Of a DNA stretch of 64,000 bases, positions 24,195-35,368 are shown piece by piece. The stretch covers positions 1,291,001 through 1,355,000 of the forward strand of contig JAUFSD010000005.1 in NCBI GenBank assembly GCA_033030425.1, in the 5' to 3' direction. Position 1 is the stretch's first letter. Each line of letters opens with the position of its first letter. A program made the translations under genes and the position numbers. The notes below the pieces were generated by a model. That model had not been told where the DNA came from, did no database searches, and was given only the letters and a program-made list of their open reading frames with translations. Source of the DNA: Verpa conica (lineage: Eukaryota; Ascomycota; Pezizomycetes; Pezizales; Morchellaceae).

Positions 24195-26355
24195 TTACCT
24201 CCTTCCCTTACCCTTCTTTTTATTTCTCGGTGGCGGAGGTGCATCCCCCACAGTGACAGTCCCTTCAACGATCTCCTCTGCTTGATTCTCCATCTTTTCC
24301 CTCGCCTCTAAGAAAAACATCAAGTCCCGGATCTGTTCCTTCAGGTCTTCATTCTCCTTCTTTCTTTGCTCTCCCTCTTTCGTCAAATACTCGATTCTCT
24401 CCATCAGTCCACCATTCACTCCCTTCTCTTCTTTCCACTCCTTCTCCATCTTTCTTGCCATCTCCCCAAGTTTCTCGGCCTTTCGTTCGGCTCTTTCCTT
24501 CCCTCTTTCTGCTACAGGGAGAAGCTCTAGGGTTACCTCGTTATACTTTGATCTAAGCTCTTTCATCTCCTTCATCAGTTCTCGAGACTCGGCGACCGCC
24601 TTTTCAGCGGCATGGGCAGCTTCGGAGGCTTTGTCGGCTGCCTGTGCAACCTTCTCTTCAAAATAGAGACGTTGACTGTCGAGTTGACTGGTAAGGAGGT
24701 ATGTATATTCCATTCCAATGTTGTCTAATTTCTCTCGAGGCACATAGTCCCCACCATCACCAGAAGAGTCTGGATTCCAAGAACTGGAGAGTGCTGAGGG
24801 GAGTTCGACTAATTTACCGTCTGCTTTGTTTTGAATAAGACGGTGGACGTATCCATCGCCTACATAATCCCATACACGCTGAGTTTCGATATCCATAGCG
24901 TAGCAATGTGAGGTTTCCTTGTAGTGTTCAAAGGCGTGGGCATCGTCGTAGCGGCCGCAACCTACATTTCCACAGATTAAACTAGTAAAAGGGTTAGTAA
25001 AGAAACACTGTAAATATAAGGGTAAGGTTCACCATATCCATAAGTTGTTGACAGCCCCACAAGTACCACAACATCCATCCTCATCCTCACTATCCGAGTT
25101 TCTCTCTCGAATTCCAGGACCCTGTGTGTACCGGCAGACAGGGCAGCTACTATCCTTCCACTTACTCAAACAAGCACAATGGAATACATGTTGACACAGG
25201 ATTGTCAGTAGCCCCGTAGTCTCGTCCATACGCTCTAGGCAAACCGGGCATGTCGGTAGCTCTAAAAGTGAAGGCGTCGGGGGTGGAGCTGGTTTTGTAG
25301 AGATGTGGGCTGAAGCCGTAGCTGAGGAGGATGCTGAAACGGCTGGAATAGCTGGCCTAGGACCTTGAGAAGGGAAAAACGGGTCGTTGGAAATCTCAGG
25401 AAATGCGACAGAGGAGGCTTGGTTACTTGAAGAGGGCTTTTGGAACTGGATTGATTTGATAAAAACGACATGGCAATTCTCGGGCTATTACTAGTATCAG
25501 TACTTGATACAATAAGGACAGATAGGGTTCTTGTACCTCCATACTATTAAAGACTTTTCCGTTGAATTCGGTTACAAATATTTTTGCATCCTCTTTATGT
25601 CTAAATTTCATAAGTACCATATACCGGTTCGCCTTTCCGGTTCTAATCATCCTACAATGGCTGACAGTATCTCTTGTTTCTTCACCAACGAATCCCATAA
25701 AGTCAGACGGAGTCATATATGACGGAACTGCAAGGATGGCAACGGTAGTTAAAGCATCTTCGTCTTCCTCGTCTACAGCCCCGCTGTCCCCTCCCTCTCC
25801 TTTCTTTTTAGAGCTTGGAGTGTAAAGGCCTGGGGTCTCGAGCACATCACGGTAAAGATGCACCACACCATATCCAAATTCCGTATTCTTCGACTCTAAA
25901 GGAACGAAGTGAGCCTTTGCAGCAGTACCGCCAGCCAGAGGTGTAGAAGCCGCCGATGATTTTCTTGCATGACCTGGTGTGCTAGGGCTATCTGAAGTTG
26001 GAGCCTCTTTGAAATCCATATCTATAGATTCCACAGCAATCTTACCAAAGCGCCAGTCTAGTTGCTCGTATGTACCAGCTAGTGGGCTCTCGGTAGACTG
26101 GGTTTCCTTCGCTTTGCTTTGAGTACCCTCTTCCTGTCGTAGAGTCTTTTTTAGAGCCCCCTCTTTCACGTAAGGAATAGGTGGTGGGTGGGATGGGAGG
26201 GTGGTAGTGAAGATGTTGGTATCTATAGGTGCTAACCAAGCTGGAAGATGTGACAGCTGGGCGTTTGAGAGACCTGAGAGTTCGGGTAGAGAACGAGCTA
26301 TAGGTGAAGTTGGTGTGTGGAGGTCAAAGAAGAGGTGGAAGAAATATGATGGCAT
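24195..26355 (-). CDS. ETP1: BRAP/Etp1-type RING and ZnF-UBP ubiquitin ligase
   Basis: A cytoplasmic RING E3 of the BRCA1-associated protein 2 family (yeast Etp1). Exon 1 encodes the N-terminal BRAP2 RNA-recognition-like domain (TVAILAVPSYMTPSDFMGFV, RYMVLMKFRHKEDAKIFVTE). A Ser/Pro linker follows. The RING is CPVCLERM, then TTGLLTILCQHVFHCACLSK and CPVCRY. It runs into the ubiquitin-binding ZnF-UBP (CCGTCGAVNNLWI, then CLICGNVGCGRYDDAHAFEH and SHCYAMDIETQRVWDY). The C-terminal third is a long coiled coil (AADKASEAAHAAEKAV onward) with a basic end (KKKGKGRR). All Cys/His ligands expected for both zinc modules are visible. There are at least three exons. It is divergent from MCM2 across a shared 520-bp promoter. 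Family members regulate MAPK and ethanol or nutrient responses; a specific role here is not inferable. Confidence 0.94.
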
Positions 26356-26879
26356 TGAAGGCTGAGTATGAGGATGAGGGCTTGGTCAGTAGAGACGTCA
26401 TTCAATAGCCTCGTAGGTCTCTATTACATACTGAACATCAGTAGGTGAATAGAAAAATAGAAGGAGGTAAGGTATCTGAGTATCTACCTTTAATCCTTTA
26501 CTCTCGTGTTATTTGTACCTTTGAGGCTCCGCGATGTAGAGCATCTAGGGGAGATGGTGGGGTGTGGGGGAACGCGCCACTGGGTTAGGGCTATAACTCA
26601 CCTACCGCCAAGATCTCTCTCAGACCCATTCTGGCAGTCTGTTTGATCTGATTGGTGAACGCGTCGAGAGGATTATTCCTTTGTCTCCTCTCCTCTCCAC
26701 TTTACGCGTCTGCCCATTGCCCCCTCCCATATCGATTATCACCAGTGCTAGAATATCCCCACTAAGGACCCGGGTGCCGACACAAATTAAACCCTCCTAC
26801 CCATTACATCAATCAATCAGGTGCAATAATCACATAACCTTCCCAATAGTCACTTCCCCAATCTAAATTTCATCCCACA
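26356..26879. promoter_or_regulatory. Bidirectional promoter of BRAP/Etp1-like and MCM2 genes
   Basis: A 524-bp divergent spacer. It contains two ACGCGT boxes (26659-26664 and 26704-26709), a related ACGCGC (26572-26577) and a telomere-repeat-like GGGTTAGGG (26582-26590). The ACGCGT pair sits 170-220 bp upstream of the MCM2 ATG, where MBF sites lie in yeast MCM genes. Pyrimidine-rich sequence follows up to the ATG. Confidence 0.6.
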
Positions 26880-29781
26880 ATGTCGACCCCTGGTCTTCCG
26901 GCATCATCTCCTCCCCCAGAGAATCCTCGGAAACGTGCCTTGGACGATAGCGAGGATGAGGATATGGACAATGGCGTTCCTTCAAGTCGTTAGTGGCCCT
27001 GATGGATATTCCTTTGTAGTTTTATATCTTTGCAATTGCCATGCCATATACTATATCTCCTAGATATCTAGGGACACCCACTGTGCACGATGATACAACA
27101 ATATTTTAACCTTTTTCCATTGTGATTAAAGCCTCTAGTGGAAAGAAGGATGAAGCTAATTGTAATTTCTACTCCCAGCTCCCGCTTCCACTCCCGGTTG
27201 GGTCCGTTCTTCACCGCCATTGATGGATGACGACGATGAAATTGATGAGACTGGTGGTGTAAGCTCTCAACTACTATAATCCATAGCTCTTAAATTGGTA
27301 CTAAATAGTTAATCTAGATTATGGACTTGGAAGACATTGAAGAAGAAATGGATGGCGAGGATTTAATGGCAAATATGGAAAGGTGAACTTTGCTCGAACA
27401 ATACCTCTAATTCAAAAACTGATACCCCCCACAGAGACTACACCCAGAACCTCCGCCTTGATCAATATGACGCCGATAATATCGATGACGAAGGCGAATA
27501 CGAAGAACTAGATATTGCCGAGCGTCGTCGTCTTGATGAAAAAATGAACCGTCTAGACCAAGCACGGGCAGGCCGCCGTATGCCCATAGCCTTCTTAAAT
27601 GAAGAGGACGAAGAGGATGACCAGCACGATCTATTTCAGCAAAAAACCCGCCGTAGGCGCGGTATGTATGATGAGGCGGATGACGAGATAGATAATGTAA
27701 TGGATGAAGAGCTATCTCTGGAGCAGCTCGGAGACATTAAAGCCGCGAGCATCGCCGACTGGCTTTCTGTTCCGAATGTATATCGGAGCGTTGCTATGCA
27801 TTTCAAGAATTTCCTTCTTGAATATACCGACGAAAATGGTGCCTCCGTATACAGTGCCCGTTTCAGGACTCTTGGAGAAGTGAATGCCGAATCTCTTGAG
27901 GTTTCATTCCAGCATCTCGCCGAGTCTAGAGCGACGCTGGCCCTCTTCCTTGCAAACGCCCCGACGGAGACTTTAAAGATTTTCGATCAGGTTGCTATGG
28001 AGACTACTCTTCTCCATTACCAGGATTATGAACGTATTCACTCAGAGATCCACGTTCGCATTTCTGATGTCCCGACTTCGTACACACTCCGTGAGTTGCG
28101 TCAATCTCACCTCAACGCTCTTGTCCGAGTCCGTGGGGTAGTGACGAGGAGAACTGGAGTGTTCCCGCAGCTGAAGTATGTCAAGTTCGACTGTAGCAAG
28201 TGTGGTACCACTCTTGGGCCTTTCCCACAAGACTCGAACGTTGAAGTCAAGATCTCGTACTGCCAGAACTGTCAATCCCGAGGACCATTCAGTTTGAACT
28301 CTGAAAAGACAGTCTATAGGAATTATCAAAAGATGACCCTACAAGAGTCACCTGGTACTGTTCCTGCAGGGAGACTTCCTAGACACAGAGAAGTCATCTT
28401 ACTATGGGATTTGATTGATTCTGCCAAGCCTGGAGAAGAGGTAGAAGTCACAGGTATCTATAGAAACAACTACGATGTTCAACTCAATCAAAAGAATGGC
28501 TTCCCTGTCTTCGCTACTGTCCTCGAGGCCAACAACGTTGTTAAATCTCATGACGAACTCGCCGGCTTTAGGCTAACAGAAGAAGACGAAAAAGCGATCC
28601 GCACCCTCGCACGTGATGAGAATGTCGTCAATAAAATCATTGACTCCATGGCCCCGAGCATCTATGGGCACCGCGATATCAAGACTGCTGTTGCATGTTC
28701 ACTATTTGGTGGAGTCGGGAAGGATGTCCATGGGAAGCACACGATTCGTGGCGATATCAATGTGCTGCTTCTTGGAGATCCTGGTACCGCAAAATCCCAA
28801 GTACTGAAGTATGTAGAAAAGACTGCGCATCGAGCTGTGTTTGCTACGGGTCAGGGTGCAAGTGCGGTTGGTTTGACGGCAAGTGTAAGGAAGGACCCCA
28901 TTACCCAAGAGTGGACACTAGAAGGAGGAGCATTAGTGTTGGCCGATAAGGGGACTTGTTTGATCGATGAGTTTGACAAGATGAACGACAAAGACAGGTA
29001 TTTTCCTGGTGTACTTCTATATTATTGTTATTAACTAACATTGAAACTCAGAACTTCTATCCATGAAGCAATGGAACAACAATCTATCTCCATCTCCAAG
29101 GCTGGTATTGTAACAACCCTACAAGCTCGCTGTGCCATCATTGCTGCTGCCAATCCTATCGGTGGCCGCTACAACTCTACTATTCCATTCGCTCAAAACG
29201 TTGAACTTACCGAGCCTATTCTCTCCCGTTTTGATGTTCTTTGTGTCGTCCGTGATACTGTCGACCCTGAGATCGACGAGCGTCTCGCAACCTTCGTCGT
29301 TGCTTCTCACGGCCGCTCTCACCCTGTTGGTAATTCTGGCGGTGGTGACCAGCCGACAGGCTCAAACAATGGCACATCTTCCGGTCTCATCTCTCCTATT
29401 CCACAAGAGCTCCTTAGAAAATACATCATGTACGCACGCGAACACTGTCGCCCACAACTACACCAAATGGATCAGGATAAAGTTGCGCGTCTCTTCGTCG
29501 AGATGCGTAGGGAGTCACTCGCAACAGGGAGTTTCCCGATTACTGTCCGTCATTTGGAGAGTATTATCCGGTTGTCGGAGTCGTTTGCAAAGATGAGATT
29601 GAGTGAGTATGTCTATATGAAGGATATTGACCTTGCAATCGCGGTCACGGTAGATAGCTTTATTGGTGCGCAGAAGGTGAGCGTGAAAAAGAGTCTGGCG
29701 AGGGCGTTTGCAAAGTACACATTGCCAAAGAGTGGACCGAAAGGACCGACGGGAGGGAGAAGGGGGAAGGTTACGGCGTAG
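26880..29781 (+). CDS. MCM2: DNA replication licensing factor MCM2
   Basis: A subunit of the MCM2-7 replicative helicase. Five exons: [18 protein letters not shown]..., then [15 protein letters not shown], then [20 protein letters not shown], then the long fourth exon, then [18 protein letters not shown]. The acidic, Ser/Pro-rich N-terminus is typical of MCM2 (histone-binding and kinase-target tail). The MCM N-terminal domain carries a C4 zinc finger (CSKCGTT and CQNCQSRG). The AAA+ core has Walker [10 protein letters not shown], Walker B LIDEFDKM and the arginine finger in LSRFD. The last intron splits codon R between DKMNDKD and TSIHEAM. Length is about 850 residues, normal for the family. 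Two MCB-type boxes upstream suggest G1/S expression. The end at KVTA-TAG is clear. Confidence 0.97.
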
Positions 29782-30286
29782 TGAGCGAGTGAGAGCTGGT
29801 GAGTGTTGCATATACTTGGGGTGGAATATCATGGCTGCGTTTTCTTACGAGAGATTTTTTAAACGTTTTTATGAGGTATATATCATAGCTATTCAATTGT
29901 CTTATTCAAAACTAGAGACCAAGGTGATTATTAGAGTCGTAATAAGGGTTAAGCCTTTCATGATTTCGACCATCAATTATATTTCTACTGCCCCTGGTAC
30001 AAATTTATGCCGGTATTGACTTCTTACAGTGAACCAAGTAGTAGAATTTATCTAATTGCCATGTATACCATTATACGTTGTCACCTACACCGTTGTACCG
30101 CCACACCAGGGCTAAACCCTATTTCCCACAGTCACCTACCACACACAGCAACAAATCGGTCGCTGCCCCCGCCGCGCCAAACGTCAACTGTATCGGGGCA
30201 CACAAGTTTTTTCCCCCAACGACGACGACAACAGAAACAACCGTAATCCGACAACACCCAACGACAACCCGGGAATATCAGTAAAG
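29782..30286. promoter_or_regulatory. MCM2 3' flank and RPL19 promoter
   Basis: A short spacer between two plus-strand genes. The distal part is AT-rich 3' flank of MCM2. From about 30085 it is rich in CA/CCAC sequence up to the RPL19 start. A CTAAACCCTA motif (30112-30121) sits about 170 bp upstream of the start; such AACCCTA elements are common in ribosomal protein promoters of filamentous fungi and resemble Tbf1 sites. Confidence 0.5.
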
Positions 30287-31299
30287 ATGTGAGTTTAATT
30301 CATTTTCTTCTTCTCTACTTTGTCGGGCCGTCAGGGGCGGGAGGGGAGCGGGGAATGTTATTCGGAGGAGATAAGGGGATTATGGAGCTTGGATGGGTCC
30401 GGTGATAATGTGGATATGGGTGGAATACGGATTGGATGGTTTATGAGGTTTTCGAGCTCTGGGCTCTTTTTTTGGGCTCTTATCGACTAGGGTTAGGCTG
30501 GGGTGGCGAATATCAGAATACCTCGGGCCTGAGAGAGGAGGGAATATCAATAGAGAAAGGAGTATTTCAGAAAGCTGATTTAGATCCACAGGGTCAATCT
30601 ACGCACACAGAAGCGCCTCGCAGCCTCCGTTATGGACTGCGGTGAGCGAAAAGTCTGGCTCGACCCCAGCGAAGTCAGCGAAATCAGCAACGCCAACTCC
30701 CGTACGGGACCCACCTAGAATCTTTCCACTTTTTTCACAAACTAACAAAGGTGTAGGTCAAACAATCCGCAAGCTTGTCCGAGACGGTCTTATCATCAAG
30801 AAGCCGGCGACTATGCACTCCCGTTCGCGTACTAGGGTTCTCGCGGATGCTAAGCGTGCCGGTCGTCATACTGGTTTCGGTAAGAGGAAGGGTACCAAGG
30901 ATGCCCGTATGCCGTCTCAGGTCCTTTGGATGCGTCGTCTTCGTGTACTTCGTCGTCTCCTCGTCAAGTACCGTGCTCAGGGGAAAATCGATAAGCACCT
31001 TTACCACGAGCTGTACCATCTGAGCAAGGGTAACACCTTCAAGCACAAGCGTGCTTTGATTGAACATGTTTGTCTTCCCTATTTTTCTATGTGTGTCGGT
31101 GGAGTTGTGGATGCTGACAGTGGCGATATAGGTCCACAAGGCTAAGGCCGAGAAGGCCCGCGAGCGTGTCCTCAAGGAGGAGATGGACGCCAAGCGTGCG
31201 AAGACCAAGGCGGCCAGGGAGAGGAGGCAACAGAGGATCCAGGAGAAGAGGAATGCTCTCGTTGGAGGTGGAGAGGAGGCAACCGCAGAGGAGAAATAA
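30287..31299 (+). CDS. RPL19: 60S ribosomal protein L19 (eL19)
   Basis: A large-subunit ribosomal protein spanning the 40S-60S bridge region. The start codon itself is split: AT at 30287-30288, a 303-bp intron with GTGAGT...CCACAG (30289-30591), then G at 30592 followed by [18 protein letters not shown]. Exon 2 (to 30701) encodes [17 protein letters not shown]. Exon 3 (30757-31067) encodes [34 protein letters not shown] and [18 protein letters not shown]. Exon 4 (31132-31299) encodes [17 protein letters not shown] and the basic tail ending EATAEEK. The sum is 591 nt, exactly 196 residues plus stop, matching the family length. The long first intron is typical of fungal ribosomal protein genes and carries a TAGGGTTAG motif. 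Confidence 0.97.
30487..30496. promoter_or_regulatory. Telomere-repeat-like motif inside RPL19 intron 1
   Basis: CTAGGGTTAG, which includes one full TTAGGG-type unit, in the middle of the 303-bp first intron. Together with CTAAACCCTA upstream of the gene it forms an inverted pair of Tbf1-like sites around the transcript start. Function is inferred only. Confidence 0.35.
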
Positions 31300-31833
31300 A
31301 TTTAAGAAATCACCACAGCAAAATTCAAAAATTTCGTTTTCTCTCTTTCTACTGCGCTTTCTTCATCTTCGTTGGGCTGGTTGTTGGGCTCTTCTCTGTA
31401 TTTGTCACGGGGTATATGAATCTGGTTAAAAAATTAAAAAAGGCACCTAGCAACATCAAAGAGCAGTAAATGCACTTGGGTCGGGGTGTTTTCTGGTATC
31501 TCATCGATGTTGTTTGCTGTAAATATGTACATGCCACGGTGTATGCGTTAGTCTGTACCGGGTTGTCATCATGGAGTGTCTAATGCAGTGGACAAGCAAT
31601 TGTTCGTATTAAGGGTTGGAGTTTGGAGGTATTCAAGTTTGCGTTGTCATCCAGTCGAGTGATATTCTCATGAACCACCCATCATATTTTGCACATCATG
31701 CACCTCTAACAAAGCATCTCACTACTATAGAAACGGAAAACTAAAGTATCCTTTGAACCGACATACATACAACAATACATAAGAAATAATAATATGCAAT
31801 AAGTAGTTCCCCAGTTCCCCTGGGTGGCACGTA
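31300..31833. other. Convergent 3' region of RPL19 and FAM32A-like genes
   Basis: About 530 bp between two converging genes. The first 150 bp are T-rich and probably the RPL19 3' UTR. No coding sequence is supported. Confidence 0.5.
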
Positions 31834-32422
31834 TTAGCCGGGTCCGATACGAGGCCTGTAAACCACAAATTGTCAGTACCACTCTCCTTCAACCCAGTAG
31901 AGGGAAGAGCATACATATCATGGTGCTCACTGAGATTGCTCAGATACTTGTTGTACTCCTCCACACGCTGTTTATGGCTCTTGATCCCCTCTCGTTTCAA
32001 CCTTTCATCCATCTGTACAACCCATCAGCAATTCCGCCCAAATCCCATCTCAAAAGAGCAACATACCCTCTTCCGTTTCCGCTCCTCAAACCTCCTCTCT
32101 GCTTCAGTTTTTCCGGAATAATACTCCCCCTTCTCCGGCCCATCCTCTTGCTCCCTTGACCCCGATCGTGATCGCCCCTTGTCTTCGTCCTCATCTTTAT
32201 CTTTCTTCTGCTCACTCTCTTCTGCAGCTGCAGAAAGCGCGCGTTCGCTATCCCGGTCCTCGGACTTGGCTTTCGTGCGGCTCTTCTTTTTCTTCTTCTT
32301 GATTCCACCGTCTTTGGTGCCCTTGAGCTTTAGCGAGCCCCCTATTTACGTGTTAGCTGACCGGATGATTAGAGGTGGGAGGCGGGGTACGTACCCGTCG
32401 AGGCGTAGTCTTCTTTCCCCAT
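31834..32422 (-). CDS. FAM32A-like nuclear protein
   Basis: A small basic protein of about 140 residues, rebuilt from four exons. Exon 1 is MGKEDYASTG (ATG 32422-32420). Exon 2 begins GGSLKLKGTKDGGIKKKKKK and runs through an acidic/basic charged stretch (RALSAAAEESEQKKDKDE) to KTEAERRFEERKRKR. Exon 3 encodes MDERLKREGIKSHKQRVEEY and NKYLSNLSEHHDM. The last exon gives PRIGPG and stop. The order SLKLKG, poly-Lys, KTxAERRFEE, SHKQRVEEYNxxLxxLxEHxDxP is the diagnostic pattern of FAM32A (DUF1754), a spliceosome-associated factor in animals that promotes exon ligation. The conserved C-terminal MPRIGPG shows only after removing the final intron. The start and phases agree. Confidence 0.88.
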
Positions 32423-32818
32423 GATAGTCAGCAGGCGAGCTTTGGGGGGAGACGTGAAGTAGAGGTTGCGCAGGGCTATTCTAAACGCGGAACGTACCGG
32501 TGTGGATTACCCGGCCCTCTGCCCGGCAGAGCAACGATGTTTTTGGACCCTCCCGGTATCGAGGACTCTACTTAGGTACAAGCGTGTAGGTATTCAAGAC
32601 ACCCGGTAGGACCTTTAACAGTGCCCCCTTATGAGGATGTCTTCCCCTATAAGTTTTGAAAATCCTTCCTTTTGCTCTGTTTTGTGTTTTTTCAAAATCA
32701 AATCACATCACGTTTACTTAGTTAAGCTTATTGCTCCAACTATCATTTCCGCATTCGTTTCTTCAGAAGCCAGTGGCTTATATACATTTTTTGCCCGTCC
32801 AAAATACCCAACACGAAT
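32423..32818. other. Divergent promoter region
   Basis: It lies between the FAM32A-like gene (minus) and the Kre9/Knh1-like gene (plus). It contains pyrimidine-rich sequence before 32819. No additional gene is seen. Confidence 0.5.
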
Positions 32819-33343
32819 ATGAAGTCAGTAATTACCTTCACCTTTGCTTCCACCCTCCTCGCGTTTGCATCTGCTTTCACTACGCCTGTCGGTACTACCC
32901 CACAAGGCAACCCTTTCTCTGCCCCCGCCAGAGCCGAACTCGTTCCAAAGGGTACTCCCTACAAGATTACATGGAACCCGACAGATAAAGACCACACTGT
33001 ATCCCTCATTCTTCTCCGTGGGCCCAGTGAAAATTGTGTCCCTCAGTACCCAATCGTTGAAAAGACTCCCAATACTGGTTCCTACGAGTGGACCCCGAAG
33101 TCTGACCTCGAGGTTGATACCAGCCGTTATGGGATTCAGTTGATTGATGATGTCACTGGGTTCTATCAATACACCGACCAGTTTGGTATTAAGGACGGTG
33201 ATGGGAAGAATGAGAACCAACCAACCACGCTTGTCACTTCCACTATGCGCCCTACGGAAACAAATAAGCCGGATGAGAGAAGTACTCCGGAGGATTATGA
33301 TTGTGGACCGGAGAATATGAACTACTTGGGGTACTGCGTTTGA
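32819..33343 (+). CDS. Secreted Kre9/Knh1-type Ser-Thr-rich wall protein
   Basis: A single exon of 174 residues. The signal peptide is MKSVITFTFASTLLAFASA. The body fits the yeast cell wall synthesis Kre9/Knh1 N-terminal Ig-like domain (PF10342): GTPYKITWNPTDKDHTVSLI, LRGPSENCV, VEKTPNTGSYEWTP, DTSRYGIQLIDD, YQYTDQFGI. The Ser/Thr-rich tail is short (TTLVTSTMRPTETNKPDERS) and ends NMNYLGYCV. Unlike many relatives there is no hydrophobic GPI-attachment tail, so it is probably released or held non-covalently. A role in beta-glucan or wall matrix organisation is inferred from the family name only. Confidence 0.85.
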   Translation: MKSVITFTFASTLLAFASAFTTPVGTTPQGNPFSAPARAELVPKGTPYKITWNPTDKDHTVSLILLRGPSENCVPQYPIVEKTPNTGSYEWTPKSDLEVDTSRYGIQLIDDVTGFYQYTDQFGIKDGDGKNENQPTTLVTSTMRPTETNKPDERSTPEDYDCGPENMNYLGYCV

Positions 33344-33813
33344 AGGGGATATAATATGTTTTGTTTAAAAAAGGAGGGGTTAAGCTTATTTTATTTTATT
33401 CTTTTTTATTTCATATAGGATGCTTAGTTCGTATTCACGTATAGGAGTATTTTTGTTTTTATTTCTCTTCCCTTTTTCGAATCTTTGGGAGTCATCTATT
33501 TGCTGTAAGTTATAAACTAGAGGCCAATTATTTCATGCATTCCTCTAGATTATAGATTGTATATAGCAATAAACCTGGAAATTTACCTCTTTAACCCTCT
33601 ACTATCAAGGTCAATAGGGAATGAAGATCTTCCAATGACTATTATAACTGGTGAATGCCTACACGGAATTTGCCGTTACTGCAGCGATTACCCGGCAGTG
33701 CGCATAACCTCTAGATCCTCAGAGAACTCCTTCTCCGACTCCGCCTTATGCCCACAGAACAGCAGGAACCTCATAAGATTCACTAAATACAATCCACCGC
33801 ACCACTCTCAATA
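33344..33813. other. Intergenic spacer upstream of the UBR7-like gene
   Basis: AT-rich 3' flank of the preceding gene, then a CA/TC-richer segment next to ATG 33814 that probably holds the promoter. No gene is seen. Confidence 0.5.
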
Positions 33814-35368
33814 ATGGACCCACTTACAGCCCCCCCAGCTCGCCCCCGGCGCACATCTACCGACTCTCAGAACTCCGTAACAGCTATGGAGTAAGCAACT
33901 CGAGCTCTCTCATTCCTACATCTTGCTAACAAGCCCTAGCTACATCAACTCGCAACTCGCCCTCGAGAACGAAGCTCGAGAAATAATGCCCTACTCCTTC
34001 GACACATGCACGAACCCACTCGGTCCCCTCCGACAACCTGTCTTTTCCTGCAAGACCTGCCAATCCTCCACCGCTCCCTCGCCTCCATTCGCGGAATTCG
34101 TCGACTCTGGTGCTGCAGGGATCTGCTACAGCTGTTCAATTTCCTGTCATGGTGACCACGAGCTCGTGGAGATTTTTAATAAGAGGAATGTTGTGTGTGA
34201 TTGTGGGACGGACAGGATGCCACAGGGGAGCTCGTGTTCGCTCCGGAAGGTGGCGGGGGAGAAGGGGAGGGTGGGGAATAGGTATTGTCATAATTACTGG
34301 GGGAGGTTCTGTGCATGTGACGCAGATTACGATCCGGAGAGTGAGAAGGGGACGATGTATCAGTGTTTACTTGGGGATGCGTGTGGGGAGGATTGGTTTC
34401 ATGATGGTTGTATTGTTGGGGAGAAGCGGGAGGGGAAAGAGGAGGCAAAAGAAACATTGGTACAGGCAGTTCCCGAAGCTACCGAGGGTACTACAGAGAT
34501 AAAACCGGAACAGGCAGAGACAGCTGAGGGTGTGGAGGAGGAAGAGGAGGAAGAGGAACGCCCCGCTGGATTCCCGGAGGAGGAGTCGTTCGAACACTAT
34601 ATCTGCTGGCTCTGCGTTGAAAAGAACCCATGGCTCAAACGCTACACTGGAACCCCAGGTTTCCTCCCACCTGTCTATAAAAAAGACGCCCCTCTATCCA
34701 CGATAACCACCGACTCCACCCCACTTTTCACCACGGAAGGTACTCCTACTAGCATCACAAGTGGGAAAAAGCGAAAAGCGGATGACACAGAAGCAGATGT
34801 AGAGCCCGAACTCAAGCGTGCCAAAACCCCTGATATAACAACAACCCTCTCATCCGAACCAACCTCCAAAGACACCCAAAAACCCTCTATTCTTTGTACC
34901 TACAACCTCCTCCCTCCTGTTCGCTCCTCCCCAACTCATTCCATCTTCCTCACCTCCACCTTCCGCACGCATCTCTGCCGTTGCGCATCCTGCTTCCCTC
35001 TGCTCGCGCAACACCCCTGTCTCCTTGAAGAAGAAGAATCTTACGAGCCTCCACTCGATACCTCATCAAACGCTGATGATGGTGCATCTGTGCACTCCGG
35101 CGGCTCGCTATTTGACCGGGGAGAACGTGCACTAGGGATGGTCGATAGAGTGCAAGCAATTGAAGGTGTCATGGCTTATAACCACTTGAAGGAAAAGGTA
35201 AAGGACTTTTTGAAACCGTTTGCGGAAAGAGGTGAGGCAGTAGGCGTTGAGGATGTGAAGAAGTATTTCGCAGAGCTGAGGGGGGATGCACCGGTGAAGG
35301 AGGGCGGGGAGGAGAAGGAGGGCGGGGAAACGGAGGGTGATTGCAGGAGTGAGCAGAGTGGTAGGTGA
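33814..35368 (+). CDS. UBR7/Mlo2-like UBR-box and PHD-type protein
   Basis: Two exons. Exon 1 is MDPLTAPPARPRRTSTDSQN...VTAMD, followed by a short intron and YINSQLALENEAREIMPYSF. The UBR zinc box spans CTNPLGPLRQPVFSCKTC, GICYSCSISCHGDHELVEIF and NVVCDCGTDRM. A PHD-like finger follows with CDADYDPESEKGTMYQCLLG, GEDWFHDGCI and YICWLCVEKNPWL. The order UBR box then atypical PHD is that of human UBR7 and fission-yeast Mlo2; UBR7 is a chromatin-linked ubiquitin ligase acting on histone H2B. A long acidic insert (EEEEEEEERPAGFPEEES) splits the PHD-type module, and a Thr/Ser-rich low-complexity segment and a conserved helical C-terminus (EGVMAYNHLKEKVKDFLKPF) follow. The ligase role is known for animals and inferred here. 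Confidence 0.9.
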
